Shown: piece after piece, positions 21,527-32,404 of the stretch
How the letters are laid out: every line of letters starts with the position of its first letter
Numbering within the stretch: the stretch's first letter is position 1
NCBI RefSeq assembly: GCF_003049575.1
Contig: NZ_PYWI01000019.1
Coordinates: 34,619 to 98,618, forward strand
DNA length: 64,000 nucleotides
Source of the DNA: Lysinibacillus parviboronicapiens
Lineage (GTDB): Bacteria; Bacillota; Bacilli; Bacillales_A; Planococcaceae
Reading direction: 5' to 3'
Made by a program: the position numbers and the translations under genes
Notes under the pieces: model-generated
Database searches by the model: none
Seen by the model: only the letters and a program-made list of their open reading frames with translations
What the model was told of the DNA's origin: nothing

Positions 21527-21736
21527 CTTTTGGACTAGCGAGCTAGCCTCACGTTCAGTTATGTTCACTAAAATAATTTGGAGTTGTTGCTTTTTTGAAG
21601 GTTTGAAGGGAATTAATACGGGAATAATGCCATATAGGTTATCCTCACTATGTTCCCCTCGTTCTCTGCTAAGCAGGCTGCTAAGCTACTTATTAGAGAG
21701 TCGAGCTATAAAAATATATCAAATTTCACAGTAAAA

Positions 21737-21811
21737 TGGCGCCCTCGGAGGGAATCGAACCCCCAGTGCAAGAACCGGAATCTTACGTGTTATCCATTAC
21801 ACCACGAGGGC
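21737..21811 (-). tRNA. tRNA-Arg (anticodon CCG)
   Basis: The minus strand folds as a full cloverleaf of 75 bases including an encoded CCA: acceptor GCCCTCG/CGAGGGC, D stem GTGT/ACAC, anticodon stem TAAGA/TCTTG with loop TTCCGGT (anticodon CCG, reading CGG), and T loop TTCGATT. It lies alone in a 0.9-kb stretch without protein genes (21229-22130). The parts of that stretch at 21541-21736 and 21812-22026 show no other gene or signal that I can support. Confidence 0.95.
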
Positions 21812-22026
21812 AATTGAACACAAAAAAAAAGTACTCACTCTAGGCTTTACGGTAAAGCATCATGTAGATAACCCTCATTTTTTGAAGCATACCTGCAAAA
21901 TAGTGTACTGTACTTTAACTTGCGACCTTTCTATTATACAAACGTATTGCTCACAATTCAACTATAGAATGAAAAAGTTTTAAATTTTTTTGTTATAGAT
22001 TAAATTTCTCAATATCAGTGTTAATA

Positions 22027-22048
22027 TTTGACCTTCCCTGACTATAAT
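22027..22048 (+). promoter_or_regulatory. CtsR-like operator and -10 box of clpP
   Basis: TTTGACC-TTC-CCTGACT (22027-22043) fits the tandem-heptad CtsR box (consensus half TTTGACY, three-base spacer, in this orientation), with two mismatches in the second half. It abuts a perfect TATAAT (22043-22048). The -35 is weak. CtsR is the class III heat-shock repressor known to control clpP in Bacillales; the box here is inferred from sequence. Confidence 0.7.
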
Positions 22049-22130
22049 GTGTATGATAAGGTTACAGCTGAAATTCAATGAATGATTTCAGTAAAAGTAT
22101 TCGAATTTAGCTTTTTAAGGAGGATTTAAC

Positions 22131-22721
22131 ATGAATTTAATTCCTACAGTTATTGAACAAACAAGTCGTGGTGAGCGTGCATATGACATTTATTCACGAC
22201 TACTAAAAGACCGTATCATCCTATTAGGAAGTGCAATTGATGACAACGTAGCGAACTCAATCGTTGCACAGCTGCTATTCTTAGAAGCAGAAGATCCAGA
22301 TAAAGACATTTCTCTTTACATTAACTCTCCTGGCGGTTCTATCACAGCTGGTATGGCAATCTATGATACAATGCAATTCATCAAGCCAAAAGTACAAACA
22401 ATTTGTATCGGTATGGCAGCATCAATGGGGGCATTCCTTCTTGCTGCTGGTGAACCTGGTAAGCGCTGTGCATTACCAAATGCAGAAGTTATGATTCACC
22501 AACCACTTGGCGGTGCACAAGGTCAAGCGACTGAAATTGAAATCGCTGCAAAACGCATTTTATTCCTACGTGAAAAATTAAACGGTATTTTATCTGAGCG
22601 TACTGGCCAGCCTCTTGAGGTTATTTCAAGAGATACTGATCGCGACAACTTCATGACAGCAGAACGTGCCAAAGAATATGGCTTAATCGATCATATCTTT
22701 GAACGTAACGACCGTAAATAA
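22131..22721 (+). CDS. clpP: ATP-dependent Clp protease proteolytic subunit
   Basis: Serine protease that forms the tetradecameric barrel used by ClpC, ClpX and ClpE ATPases. 196 residues. Catalytic triad intact: Ser98 in GMAASMGAF, His123 in MIHQPLGG, Asp172 in DRDNFM. AAGGAGG lies seven bases before the ATG. The CtsR-like box in its promoter predicts heat and stress induction. Monocistronic. Confidence 0.98.
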   Translation: MNLIPTVIEQTSRGERAYDIYSRLLKDRIILLGSAIDDNVANSIVAQLLFLEAEDPDKDISLYINSPGGSITAGMAIYDTMQFIKPKVQTICIGMAASMGAFLLAAGEPGKRCALPNAEVMIHQPLGGAQGQATEIEIAAKRILFLREKLNGILSERTGQPLEVISRDTDRDNFMTAERAKEYGLIDHIFERNDRK

Positions 22722-22722
22722 T

Positions 22723-22760
22723 AAAAAACCTCTGAGTCCCATTGGCTCAGAGGTTTTTTT
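22723..22760. terminator. Bidirectional terminator between clpP and crh
   Basis: AACCTCTGAG (22727-22736) and CTCAGAGGTT (22746-22755) with A tract before and T tract after, so it can stop both convergent transcripts. Confidence 0.9.
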
Positions 22761-22805
22761 GACTGGGTGCTTCCTAGCTAAGCAATTATTAGCTCCCGTT
22801 TTATG

Positions 22806-23063
22806 TTAATCTTCTTTTTCAATAAGTGCCGCTAATGATGTAACCGCTTGCTCAGAATCGTTGCCTTCACTACTTAAAACAACCTCTGTGCCTTTTGCTA
22901 TGGCTAAGCTCATAACACCCATAATGGATTTGGCATTTACTTTTTTCTCATCTTTTTCAAGAAAAATATCAGCGCTAAAGCGATTTGCTTCTTGCACAAA
23001 TAGCGCTGCTTGTCTAGCTTGTAGTCCTAATTTTAACTTTACTTGGACTGTTCTCTCAGTCAT
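22806..23063 (-). CDS. crh: Catabolite repression HPr-like protein Crh
   Basis: 85-residue HPr paralogue. The PTS phosphorylation histidine is replaced by Gln15 (GLQARQA), while the regulatory Ser46 is kept in NAKSIMGVMSLA. That combination is diagnostic of Crh, which is phosphorylated only by HPr kinase and then helps CcpA in carbon catabolite repression. Start ATG 23063, with AAAGGGAG eight bases upstream. Last gene of the yvcI-rapZ-yvcK-whiA-crh cluster; its kinase HprK is at 37.9 kb in the same window. Confidence 0.95.
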   Translation of the reverse strand: MTERTVQVKLKLGLQARQAALFVQEANRFSADIFLEKDEKKVNAKSIMGVMSLAIAKGTEVVLSSEGNDSEQAVTSLAALIEKED

Positions 23064-23150
23064 TCGCAAAACTCCCTTTCACTACCGTTCATCTTATTAG
23101 TTTTATCTTACCTCACTTAATAGGAAAAGAACAATAAGCGATTGCGCATC

Positions 23151-23177
23151 ACTTTCATACATTTTGTATATGAAAGT
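23151..23177 (-). other. Hairpin touching the whiA stop codon
   Basis: ACTTTCATA (23151-23159) with TATGAAAGT (23169-23177): nine perfect pairs, and the last base belongs to the whiA stop codon. No T tract, so it may mark an mRNA processing or stability site between whiA and crh. Confidence 0.5.
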
Positions 23178-24124
23178 TAACCACCTATTTTTTCACCGCG
23201 TCTTAATGCATCTGCAATTTCATCAATTTTTCGTAATCGATGATTAACACCTGACTTACTAACGGTGCCGCTTGATACCATCTCGCCTAATTCTTTTAAT
23301 GTCACATCTTGATATTCAACACGTAGACGTGCAATTTCTCTTAGTTTTTCTGGCAACTGATCTAAACCAATTGAATTTTCAATAAAGCGAATATTCTCTA
23401 CCTGTCGCAGTGCTGCTCCAATTGTCTTATTCAAATTCGCCGTTTCACAGTTCACAATACGATTGACACTATTGCGCATGTCGCGCAGGATTCGAACGTC
23501 TTCAAATTTCATCATCGCTTGATGTGCACCAACAATATTTAGAAAATCAGAAATTTTTTCAGCTTCCTTTAAGTATGTTACAAAGCCTTTTTTCCGTTCA
23601 ATTGTTTTCGCATTTAACTCAAATTCATTCATTAAATCCATTAATGCCTCACCATGCTCTTTATACAAAGAATAAATTTCTAAGTGATAGGCTGACGTTT
23701 CTGGATTGTTTACCGAGCCGCCTGCTAAAAAAGCGCCACGTAAATACGCTCTTTTTTGACCGCTCTTTTTAATAAGCTCTCTAGAAATCGTATGATTGAA
23801 TTGAAAATCATCTGAAATTATCGCCAAATCAATTAATAGCTCACGTGCACCATCTCGTACACGGCAAATATAAACATTATTTTTTTTCAAGCGCATTTTC
23901 TTCCTGACAAGAAGCTCAACATTATAAGGATATAATTTTTTCATAATTGTATAAAGCCTTCTTGCGATGGCAGCATTTTCAGTTTGCACGTCTAAGCTAA
24001 GCTGTTTGTTAGCAAAGGATAATGAACCATTCATTCGAATTAAGGCAGATACTTCCGCTTTCATACAATGATCGTCCGCTTCTACTTGCGTTAATTCTTT
24101 TTTTGTTTCAGAAGCAAAAGACAT
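23177..24124 (-). CDS. whiA: DNA-binding protein WhiA
   Basis: 315 residues from ATG 24124 (GGGGGG upstream; the frame extends a few codons further without need). WhiA has an N-terminal LAGLIDADG-homing-endonuclease-like domain (here [24 protein letters not shown]) without the catalytic function and a C-terminal helix-turn-helix ([25 protein letters not shown]). In Bacillus it influences cell division and chromosome segregation rather than acting as a classical transcription switch. Fourth in the conserved yvc cluster. Confidence 0.96.
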   Translation of the reverse strand: MSFASETKKELTQVEADDHCMKAEVSALIRMNGSLSFANKQLSLDVQTENAAIARRLYTIMKKLYPYNVELLVRKKMRLKKNNVYICRVRDGARELLIDLAIISDDFQFNHTISRELIKKSGQKRAYLRGAFLAGGSVNNPETSAYHLEIYSLYKEHGEALMDLMNEFELNAKTIERKKGFVTYLKEAEKISDFLNIVGAHQAMMKFEDVRILRDMRNSVNRIVNCETANLNKTIGAALRQVENIRFIENSIGLDQLPEKLREIARLRVEYQDVTLKELGEMVSSGTVSKSGVNHRLRKIDEIADALRRGEKIGG

Positions 24125-24202
24125 GTCACGCCCCCCTTTCAACCTTTATTTCTATGTATATGTTCATCTTACCATATACAACAAGCATTCCTTATGATTC
24201 TA

Positions 24203-25186
24203 TTAGCGATTCACTTCTTTATGTTTATAGATATTTGCATAATCTACAAGCCATGCTGCAAAATTTGCAGCGTTATGACGAACCGTTCCATCTGGTCGAA
24301 TTGTCGCAATATCACGTTTAATAACCTCTAAACCCATACTTTCAAGTTTTGCAACATCAAATGTTACTGGCTCAGCACATTCTTCTTTATAAAGCTCTTT
24401 TACAGGGTGAGGTAGTTTTTCGTCATTTACTAAAATAGAATCGATAAAGGAATCCCCAACATGCTTATAGATAGCTTGAACATGATCGCCTGCTGTATAA
24501 GTAATAGTTTCACCTTTTTGCGTCATTAAATTACAAACATAAATCTTACGCCCTTTTGCTTTGACAACAGCTTCTCCAATTCCCTTCACAAGCAAATTTG
24601 GAATAATACTTGTATATAAACTTCCCGGACCAATTAATATATAATCTGCTCGATTTATCGCACGAATGGCTTCTGGTAACGGTTGCACATTCTCAGGCAC
24701 TAGAAAAACTCGATTCACGCGGCTTTTTGCTGAGGGAATTTTTGATTCCCCCTCAATCACTGAGCCGTCTTCTAGCTCTGCATGTAGGGAAATTTTCTTA
24801 TTCGCTGCCGGAATGACACGACCATGCACTTTTAGCACCTTACCCATTTCACTAATAGCATGATTAAAATCACCCGTTATATCTGTTAGAGCTGTTAACA
24901 TTAAATTACCTAATGAATGCCCACTTAAGTCTTCTGATGCTGAAAAACGATATTGAAACATTTGCTCTACAAGTGGCTCCACATCTGATAATGCAGCAAT
25001 CACGTTACGTACATCACCTGGTGGTGGAATATCATAATCATCCCGTAAACGTCCTGATGAGCCTCCATCATCTGCTACTGTGACAATCGCAGTGATATCA
25101 AATGGATGATGCTTTAACCCACGTAGCAACGTGGAAAGCCCAGTCCCACCACCTATAACAACCAGCTTGGTTTGCTTTTTCCCCAT
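24203..25186 (-). CDS. yvcK: YvcK/CofD-family gluconeogenesis and morphology factor
   Basis: 327 residues with the family's N-terminal nucleotide-sugar-binding motif VVIGGGTGLSTLLRGLK and DDGGSSGRLRDDY, plus LIGPGSLYTSIIPNLL. YvcK binds UDP-GlcNAc and supports cell shape and peptidoglycan synthesis during growth on gluconeogenic carbon sources. Starts 4 bp after the rapZ stop. Related CofD transferases need extra active-site residues, and the context (rapZ, whiA, crh) favours YvcK. Confidence 0.95.
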   Translation of the reverse strand: MGKKQTKLVVIGGGTGLSTLLRGLKHHPFDITAIVTVADDGGSSGRLRDDYDIPPPGDVRNVIAALSDVEPLVEQMFQYRFSASEDLSGHSLGNLMLTALTDITGDFNHAISEMGKVLKVHGRVIPAANKKISLHAELEDGSVIEGESKIPSAKSRVNRVFLVPENVQPLPEAIRAINRADYILIGPGSLYTSIIPNLLVKGIGEAVVKAKGRKIYVCNLMTQKGETITYTAGDHVQAIYKHVGDSFIDSILVNDEKLPHPVKELYKEECAEPVTFDVAKLESMGLEVIKRDIATIRPDGTVRHNAANFAAWLVDYANIYKHKEVNR

Positions 25187-25190
25187 TCAC

Positions 25191-26084
25191 TCAATCCTTT
25201 CTTCGATTGATGTCACGATGCGTAATAACAGCATTTTCATATTTGGTTAAATATTCACCAAAATATTCTGCTAACGTCACCGAGCGATGCTGCCCCCCTG
25301 TACAACCAAAAGCAATGACAAGTTGGGATTTACCCTCTTGTTTATAGAGTGGAATCATAAACTCAAACAAATCCGTTAGTTTTTGAATAAGTATTTGTGT
25401 GTCCTCTAAAGCAAGTACATAGGAGGAAACTTCTGTTTGTAGACCTGTTTTATGGCGTAAATCCTCTACATAATAAGGATTTTTTAAAAAACGGACATCG
25501 AAAACTAAATCTGCATCAATTGGCATACCATGCTTAAATCCAAAGGACATAATGTTTACAGAAAAAATATTATCTGCATCACTTGCAAATTCTTTAACGA
25601 TTTTTTCTCGTAACTCTCTAGGCTTCATATTCGATGTATTATAAACGAATTTAGCACGACCTTTTACTTCCGACAATAATTCTCGTTCTAGTTTAATGCC
25701 GTCTAATGGTAAGCCTGTTACAGCTAATGGATGCGCACGTCTCGTTTCTTTATAACGTCTAACTAGCGTCTGATCATCCGCATCTAAAAATAAAATCCGT
25801 ACAACGATATCGCCTTCTTTTAGTATATGGTCAAGTGCGCCTATAAGCGAATCAAAAAAGTCGCCGCCACGCATATCCATGACAGCTGCAATACGTGTAA
25901 TATTTTTACCTGAATCTTTTAGCAAGGTTAAAAAAGTTGTAAGTAATGCTGGTGGTAAATTATCAATACAGTAATACCCTAAATCCTCAAAGCTTTGAAT
26001 AGCTACTGTTTTGCCAGCTCCAGACATTCCTGTAATAATGACCAATTCATGTGTACATTGTTGACTTTCAACCACCACTGTCAT
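25191..26084 (-). CDS. rapZ: RapZ/YvcJ nucleotide-binding protein
   Basis: 297 residues. P-loop GMSGAGKT at 19-26 and the C-terminal RapZ domain with the conserved [13 protein letters not shown] segment. In enteric bacteria RapZ is an RNase adaptor for the GlmZ small RNA; the Bacillus homologue YvcJ binds and hydrolyses GTP and affects competence. AAGGAG five bases before the ATG. Position between the Nudix gene and yvcK is the standard order. Confidence 0.95.
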   Translation of the reverse strand: MTVVVESQQCTHELVIITGMSGAGKTVAIQSFEDLGYYCIDNLPPALLTTFLTLLKDSGKNITRIAAVMDMRGGDFFDSLIGALDHILKEGDIVVRILFLDADDQTLVRRYKETRRAHPLAVTGLPLDGIKLERELLSEVKGRAKFVYNTSNMKPRELREKIVKEFASDADNIFSVNIMSFGFKHGMPIDADLVFDVRFLKNPYYVEDLRHKTGLQTEVSSYVLALEDTQILIQKLTDLFEFMIPLYKQEGKSQLVIAFGCTGGQHRSVTLAEYFGEYLTKYENAVITHRDINRRKD

Positions 26085-26093
26085 GCAGCTCCT

Positions 26094-26561
26094 TTATTGT
26101 TCTAATGATATTTGTATTTTCTCATGAAGTAATTCAAAATCCGACGTATATACAAACGTGCCATACTGAATACCTGATTGTGAAACAGCAAATTGTAAAT
26201 TTGTTCGATCACCCTCAGCCATTGGCAGATGCTTCAAATCCTCCACTGGGTGCCATGCAAGCTTACCTTCTCTCGTTTCCTCAAATGCTACACCTTCAAC
26301 ATCTTTAGCAACAAAAGTGTAAAGCATCCATTCGTCAACCATAACGTTATTATCTTTTATGACCATTGTATATACACCCTTTAAATGTGCATTTAATGGT
26401 GTAACATTTGTCTCTTCTTGAAACTCACGGACAGCGGCTTCATATATCGACTCACCGCTCTCCATTTTACCGCCTGGTGCTACATACCAGCCACGTCTTG
26501 GCTTTTGAAGTAATAATACTTGGCCGTCTTTAACGGCAATTAAGTTCGCAATTCTTTGCAT
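26094..26561 (-). CDS. yvcI: Nudix hydrolase YvcI
   Basis: 155 residues from ATG 26561 (AGAGGTG upstream). The full Nudix box is present: GGKMESGESIYEAAVREF then QEETNV, matching GX5EX7REUXEEXGU up to the last Gly. It hydrolyses a nucleoside diphosphate linked to another group; the substrate is unknown, although the 8-oxo-dGTP diphosphatase subgroup is a frequent annotation. First of the yvcI-rapZ-yvcK-whiA-crh run. Confidence 0.92.
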   Translation of the reverse strand: MQRIANLIAVKDGQVLLLQKPRRGWYVAPGGKMESGESIYEAAVREFQEETNVTPLNAHLKGVYTMVIKDNNVMVDEWMLYTFVAKDVEGVAFEETREGKLAWHPVEDLKHLPMAEGDRTNLQFAVSQSGIQYGTFVYTSDFELLHEKIQISLEQ

Positions 26562-26837
26562 AGGCACACCTCTAATCTCTTTTGCATTCTACCTTTTATT
26601 ATAGCAAGACCTGTCAGCGTTTGTCCTGATTTCACATCTATACAAATCTTTCACACTTAACTGCTGTTCACAACTGTTTGCCACTAACCTTTACCGTCTT
26701 CATGAGAACATAAAAAGATGTGAGATACCATACTTTTACTAGGCAATACTATACGCAAAATTCTATAAATTTATGAAATAACACAATGCTCGATCCTTCC
26801 GCAATAACAAACAACGGGAATGCGATACCTAGACATC

Positions 26838-26878
26838 AAAAATAGGTTGCCACCACCTAATTTAGGCGGAAACAACCT
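26838..26878 (-). terminator. Terminator of trxB
   Basis: Sixteen-base stem with one mismatch and two G-T pairs, 26844-26859 and 26863-26878, then a T-rich stretch on the minus strand. It lies in the 450-bp gap 26562-27009, which otherwise shows no gene; the promoter of the yvcI run presumably lies in 26570-26830, but I cannot point to a clear -35/-10 pair. Confidence 0.75.
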
Positions 26879-27009
26879 ACTAAACAAAATAAAAGGGGGA
26901 TTGCTAATTACACTTTGTATAATACACCTTTTATATGTCATTCAAGTTACAGCAATATTAAAACCGTATTAAAAATTCAATTTTTTTCCGGTATTAACGT
27001 GACATGCCA

Positions 27010-27966
<957 letters not shown>

Positions 27967-28188
27967 CTAAACTTTTATTGCTTTTTATAAGTACGAATGG
28001 AGCTAAGACTTCCACTGTGAAATGCGTATAAGCCGTAAATCAGCATCCATAAGTACCCAATTGCTTCAGCTATTCACTCAGCAAGGATGAAGAAAAATCC
28101 CACTGAATTAAAGCTTCACTTTATAAATAATGTTAGTATGTTCATCGTATGTGAAAGTATAAAGTTATTCAACTATGTTGCTCACAGT

Positions 28189-29712
28189 CTAATTATGACT
28201 GTTTGGTAAAAACATCAAAATTTCATCAATATATTTCGATAATGTTGACACAGATACCCCATATTGTTCAGCTATTTCTTTTTTTGTCACCTTTAACATG
28301 CGCGATGAACGAAATAAATAATCATTAGCTCCCGCAATCGCCGCTGGGTTCGTAAAGCGATAATTTTGTGTGAGTGCTTGTTCACATAGTACAAACCACA
28401 TTTGAAACATTGGCGTAACAACAGTAGTAAGTTTTCCATACTGTTCAAGTAAAATCTCTGGTACCTTTACAGCACGTAAAAAGCTTGCTTCCACCTTGTT
28501 TTTCTCATCAAATTGATGACCAAGTGCATAGGCCAAAAACAGTTTTTCAAACGCATTGTACTGCTCAACATCAATCCATTTCGGATGCGCTATAATTTCC
28601 TGTTTATGTGCTGTACTACTTAGTAAAAATAAGCCAAAAATACGGTCGCTTGCATAACTACTATCGAGTTTCTCCACTATAAAATCACGATCATGTTCTA
28701 ACGCATCAAGTTCATACGTATTTTCCTGTTGCTTCCAAGGTTCAAAGCCTTCTTTTTCAGGATCTTGTTCTAGCAACTGTGCCCAAGCACTTTTTGAAAT
28801 ATCTTCATGCCCTGAAAAATAAGCCGCATGTGATAACCAAAAATAAAATCCAGCATCGCCCAAATAACCACGTTTTTGCATACTACGCAACCATTTAAAG
28901 GCTAATTCATATTGTCCAATAAGTGCTAACGTTGCACCTAGTTTATAACGATGCTCCCATGCATATGGCTGAATTTTTACCAGGACATCTAAAAGTGCTT
29001 TTAATTCCTCATCATTTTTTTCATAGTACGCGATTACGGTTAAATTACATAGTGCATGTAAATTCCCCTTATTGTCTCGTAAAACATTATTCAGTAATGC
29101 TTTGGCCTGCTCAGGCTCTCCAACATAAAAATAAGCCAATGCTAAATTGTTATAAGCCGACCAAAATTCAGGTCTATCTTCAATTAAATCTTCTAAAATG
29201 CTAATAGCCTCAGGAAAATCGCCCTTTTCCATACAACGTCGTGCCTGTTCTTGACGATATAAATCCTCTCCTGAACCTTCTGGCTCTTCAAAATCATCCT
29301 GCTCAAAAGCGACAAAATCTAAAATCTCAGCCGCTTCATCTGCATATGCGCCCTCTGGCTCCATTTGTAAATATTGCTCAGCAAATCGTTTTGCATCCTG
29401 AATCATACCGACGCATCCAGATACCTCTGCCATATAAAAAATAATCTCAGGCTCACCAGGGTCTAATTGATAGGCACGACGAAGTAGATCATACGCTTCC
29501 TCAAAACGTTGACCGTCCAGTTCTACAATGGCTAATTGCAATAAAATCATCGGATCATCTGGGCTTAGATCCACAGCACGTTGTAGATATTTATACGCTT
29601 TATTCATTTGCCCACTATTCATTGCTTGAATTGATTTTTTATAATAATAGTCGCCTGTTGGAATGAACGATACGACATTCGTTTGACTCTCTTTTTGACG
29701 TTTCTTTTCCAA
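28189..29712 (-). CDS. Tetratricopeptide-repeat protein (YvcD-like)
   Basis: 507 residues, soluble. At least six TPR units lie between residues about 18 and 310 (YKYLQRAVDLSPDDPMILL, AYDLLRRAYQLDPGEPEI, AISILEDLIEDRPEFWSAYNNLALAY and so on; positions given by order). The C-terminus carries a helix-turn-helix-like segment, KKEIAEQYGVSVSTLSKYI at about 480-498, which resembles the DNA-binding part of phage and sporulation regulators. Lies between hisIE and trxB, as YvcD does in B. subtilis. Role unknown; the TPR part suggests protein partners. Confidence 0.85.
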   Translation of the reverse strand: MEKKRQKESQTNVVSFIPTGDYYYKKSIQAMNSGQMNKAYKYLQRAVDLSPDDPMILLQLAIVELDGQRFEEAYDLLRRAYQLDPGEPEIIFYMAEVSGCVGMIQDAKRFAEQYLQMEPEGAYADEAAEILDFVAFEQDDFEEPEGSGEDLYRQEQARRCMEKGDFPEAISILEDLIEDRPEFWSAYNNLALAYFYVGEPEQAKALLNNVLRDNKGNLHALCNLTVIAYYEKNDEELKALLDVLVKIQPYAWEHRYKLGATLALIGQYELAFKWLRSMQKRGYLGDAGFYFWLSHAAYFSGHEDISKSAWAQLLEQDPEKEGFEPWKQQENTYELDALEHDRDFIVEKLDSSYASDRIFGLFLLSSTAHKQEIIAHPKWIDVEQYNAFEKLFLAYALGHQFDEKNKVEASFLRAVKVPEILLEQYGKLTTVVTPMFQMWFVLCEQALTQNYRFTNPAAIAGANDYLFRSSRMLKVTKKEIAEQYGVSVSTLSKYIDEILMFLPNSHN

Positions 29713-29774
29713 AATATTTCCTCCGAAACAAGAAATAAGGAACGCATTACACGTTCCTTTTCACAGTAACTTTC

Positions 29775-29783
29775 ATTATACCA
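29775..29783 (-). promoter_or_regulatory. Extended -10 promoter upstream of the TPR gene
   Basis: Minus strand TGGTATAAT: TGn next to a consensus TATAAT (29775-29780). No good -35. A small hairpin GGAACG/CGTTCC (29732-29737 and 29750-29755 region) lies in the leader or ends the his operon. Confidence 0.5.
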
Positions 29784-29802
29784 TACTATAAGCAATATGC
29801 TG

Positions 29803-30420
29803 TTATTTCTCCTCGTGACGTTTTTCCAACACATGTAATACGTCAAAAACACTTACTTTCTGTTCCTGTAATAACACTAATAAATGGTACATTAAATCCG
29901 CTGCTTCCCATTTAACTTCCTCTGCATCACGGTTTTTCGCACCGATGACAACTTCTGTAGCTTCTTCACCAACTTTTTTACAAATTTTATCGATACCTTT
30001 TTCGAATAAATATGTAGTATAAGCACCCTCTGGCATTTCTTGTTCACGTTTTTCAATGATTTTTACAAGCTCTGGAATAATTCCGACTGAACCGACCTTG
30101 GCATTTTCTTGAAGAACTTCTGTAAAGCAAGAAGTTGTGCCGTTATGACAAGCGGGACCAGCAGGAAGCACTTCAACGACTATTGCATCGCCGTCGCAAT
30201 CTGCTTTGATGGATACGACCTTTTGCGTATGACCACTTGTAGCCCCTTTATGCCAAAGTTGCTGACGTGAACGTGAGTAGAACCAAGTTTCACCGGATTC
30301 AATAGTTTTTTTCAAGGATTCTTTGTTCATGTATGCTACAGTTAATACTTCTTTTGTAGTAGCGTCTTGCACTACTGCTGTAACAAGACCTGCATCGTCA
30401 AATTTGATATTGTCAATCAT
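29803..30420 (-). CDS. hisIE: Bifunctional phosphoribosyl-AMP cyclohydrolase / phosphoribosyl-ATP pyrophosphatase
   Basis: Catalyses steps 3 and 2 of histidine synthesis in one chain. 205 residues: HisI cyclohydrolase domain (about 1-110; [20 protein letters not shown], zinc ligands in DCDGDA and [16 protein letters not shown]) and HisE pyrophosphatase domain (about 115-205; [16 protein letters not shown]). ATG overlaps the hisF stop as ATGA. Last gene of the his operon. Confidence 0.96.
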   Translation of the reverse strand: MIDNIKFDDAGLVTAVVQDATTKEVLTVAYMNKESLKKTIESGETWFYSRSRQQLWHKGATSGHTQKVVSIKADCDGDAIVVEVLPAGPACHNGTTSCFTEVLQENAKVGSVGIIPELVKIIEKREQEMPEGAYTTYLFEKGIDKICKKVGEEATEVVIGAKNRDAEEVKWEAADLMYHLLVLLQEQKVSVFDVLHVLEKRHEEK

Positions 30421-31178
30421 CTTACTGCCACTCCTTTTCCACGTAAGTACTCTTTTACTTGTGCTACACTCGTTTCTTTATAGTGAAAGATAGATGCCGC
30501 AAGTGCTGCATCTGCATCAACATCTTCTGATAATACTTCGTAAAAATGTGCGGCATTTCCTGCACCGCCACTAGCGATTACAGGAACTGTCACAGCCCCA
30601 CGTACCGCTTTTGTTAATGCTAAGTCAAAACCTGACTTCTCTCCGTCTTGATTCATGCTTGTTAATAAAATCTCACCTGCACCTAAGCGAACAGCTTCCT
30701 TTGCCCATTCCGTTGCTTGCCAAGTTGTTTTGTTACGGCCACCGTGTGTATAGACCATCCATGTGCTGTCTTCTTCACTGTAGCGGGCATCAATTGCCAC
30801 AACGATACATTGTGCGCCGAAGAAGTCGGAACCTTCTTTAATAAGCGCTGGACGTTCTATGGCAGAGGTATTGATGGATACTTTATCTGCACCTGCACGT
30901 AAAATACGTTTCATATCATCTAATGTGCGAATACCACCACCCACCGTAAATGGAATGGCAAGTGTGGCCGCTGTTTGGCGCACTACATCTACCATTGTTT
31001 CACGCCCTTCATGTGATGCCGATATATCAAGAAACACTAGCTCATCTGCTCCTTGCTCATCATAAAACTTTGCAAGTTCTACAGGGTCCCCTGCATCACG
31101 TAATGACACGAACTGTACACCTTTTACAACACGTCCTTCCTTAACATCCAGACATGGAATAATACGCTTTGTTAGCAC
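30417..31178 (-). CDS. hisF: Imidazole glycerol phosphate synthase, cyclase subunit
   Basis: Closes the imidazole ring using ammonia from HisH. 253 residues from a GTG start at 31178, which gives the family length; AAAGGGG lies upstream inside hisH. Catalytic Asp11 ([14 protein letters not shown]) and Asp130 (VVAIDAR) are both present, as are the HisF-specific loop [15 protein letters not shown] and phosphate sites VGGGIRT and ASGGAGN. It overlaps hisH by 7 bp. HisA, which normally sits between hisH and hisF, is absent; this gene is HisF and not a HisA. Confidence 0.96.
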   Translation of the reverse strand: MLTKRIIPCLDVKEGRVVKGVQFVSLRDAGDPVELAKFYDEQGADELVFLDISASHEGRETMVDVVRQTAATLAIPFTVGGGIRTLDDMKRILRAGADKVSINTSAIERPALIKEGSDFFGAQCIVVAIDARYSEEDSTWMVYTHGGRNKTTWQATEWAKEAVRLGAGEILLTSMNQDGEKSGFDLALTKAVRGAVTVPVIASGGAGNAAHFYEVLSEDVDADAALAASIFHYKETSVAQVKEYLRGKGVAVR

Positions 31179-31804
31179 GCCGCCACCCCTTTTAACCACT
31201 GATCTAATAAGTACACACCAAGTTCTCCTGATTTTTCGGGATGGAACTGCATGCCCGTAATCGCTCCATTCGTGACAATGCCTGGTACCTTGATACCATG
31301 GTATTCCGCATAGGCTACAAGCTCATTGGCATCCATTCCTGTTGCATAAAATGAATGTACGAAATAGACATGCTTCGCCTGTGCTTCATCCTTTAGCCAA
31401 GCTGGGCGGTTAGCTACAACTAGCTCATTCCACCCCATATGTGGCACACGGTATTGTTTTCCCTCATGCTCACCGCTAAAACGTTGAATACTTCCTTTAA
31501 AGAAACCTAAGCCTTTCGTCAATGAAACCTCATCACTGTCATCGAATAGTAGTTGCATACCTAAGCAAATACCGAGCAACGGGCGATGTTCTGCTTTTAC
31601 TTTTTGTAAGTAACTAGCTAGATTTGTGTCAGCTAGACGTTTCATCGCATCAGGAAATGCCCCAACTCCTGGTAATAAAAGAGCATCTGTAGCATCCAGC
31701 TCATTTACATCCGCAGTAACTATAACATCACACCCAAGACGTTTTAGTGCCTGTTCAACACTGAACAAGTTGCCCATTCCATAATCAATCACACCAACTT
31801 TCAC
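31172..31804 (-). CDS. hisH: Imidazole glycerol phosphate synthase, glutamine amidotransferase subunit
   Basis: Class I glutaminase that supplies ammonia to HisF. 210 residues. Catalytic triad Cys80 ([11 protein letters not shown]), His188 and Glu190 (MQFHPEKSG). GTG start overlaps the hisB stop as GTGA. The 3' end overlaps hisF by 7 bp. Confidence 0.96.
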   Translation of the reverse strand: MKVGVIDYGMGNLFSVEQALKRLGCDVIVTADVNELDATDALLLPGVGAFPDAMKRLADTNLASYLQKVKAEHRPLLGICLGMQLLFDDSDEVSLTKGLGFFKGSIQRFSGEHEGKQYRVPHMGWNELVVANRPAWLKDEAQAKHVYFVHSFYATGMDANELVAYAEYHGIKVPGIVTNGAITGMQFHPEKSGELGVYLLDQWLKGVAAC

Positions 31805-32400
31805 GTTAACAGCCCCTTTGTTGAAGGTACGCCCTTAACACGTGGATCAATCTCTACTGCCGCATCAATAGCACGTGCTAAAGCTTTGAAAATCGCTTCG
31901 ATAATGTGATGTGTATTATGTCCATATGGCACGATGACATGGACGTTCATACGTGCTTCTAGCGCAAACTTCCATAAAAACTCATGCACTAATTCCGTAT
32001 CAAATGTACCCACCTTCTCTTTTAGTGCCGGTACACGGTATTCTAAATGCGGACGGTTTGAACAATCCACAACAACTTGCGCAAGGGCATCATCCATTGG
32101 AACAAAAGCAGTGCCATAACGTTTAATGCCTTTTTTATCTCCTAGCGCCCCCCGTATCGCTTGTCCTAATACAATGCCAAGATCTTCTGTCGTATGATGA
32201 TCGTCAATATATGTATCACCATCAGCTTGAATAGTACCATCAAAAAGACCATGCTTAATAAATAAGTCAAGCATATGATCCATAAAGCCGACACCTGTTT
32301 TAATGTCTGCTTTTCCTTCACCGTCTAAATTAATAGCCACAGAAATTTTTGTTTCATTTGTTTTTCGTTCTACTTTTGCATACCGTGTCTTTTCTGTCAT
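31801..32400 (-). CDS. hisB: Imidazoleglycerol-phosphate dehydratase
   Basis: Manganese-dependent dehydration step of histidine synthesis. 199 residues from ATG 32400 with AAGGAG upstream; a longer frame reaches back into hisD but is not needed. Metal-binding motifs GFMDHMLDLF, DDHHTTEDLG, HEFLWKFA and GHNTHHIIEA are intact. Monofunctional form without the phosphatase domain; a HisN/HolPase must be elsewhere. Confidence 0.96.
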   Translation of the reverse strand: MTEKTRYAKVERKTNETKISVAINLDGEGKADIKTGVGFMDHMLDLFIKHGLFDGTIQADGDTYIDDHHTTEDLGIVLGQAIRGALGDKKGIKRYGTAFVPMDDALAQVVVDCSNRPHLEYRVPALKEKVGTFDTELVHEFLWKFALEARMNVHVIVPYGHNTHHIIEAIFKALARAIDAAVEIDPRVKGVPSTKGLLT

Positions 32401-32404
32401 CCTG

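Noticed and set aside
30417..31178. HisF acting as a fused or dual HisA/HisF enzyme
   Set aside because: Length and motifs are those of an ordinary HisF; no second domain is present.
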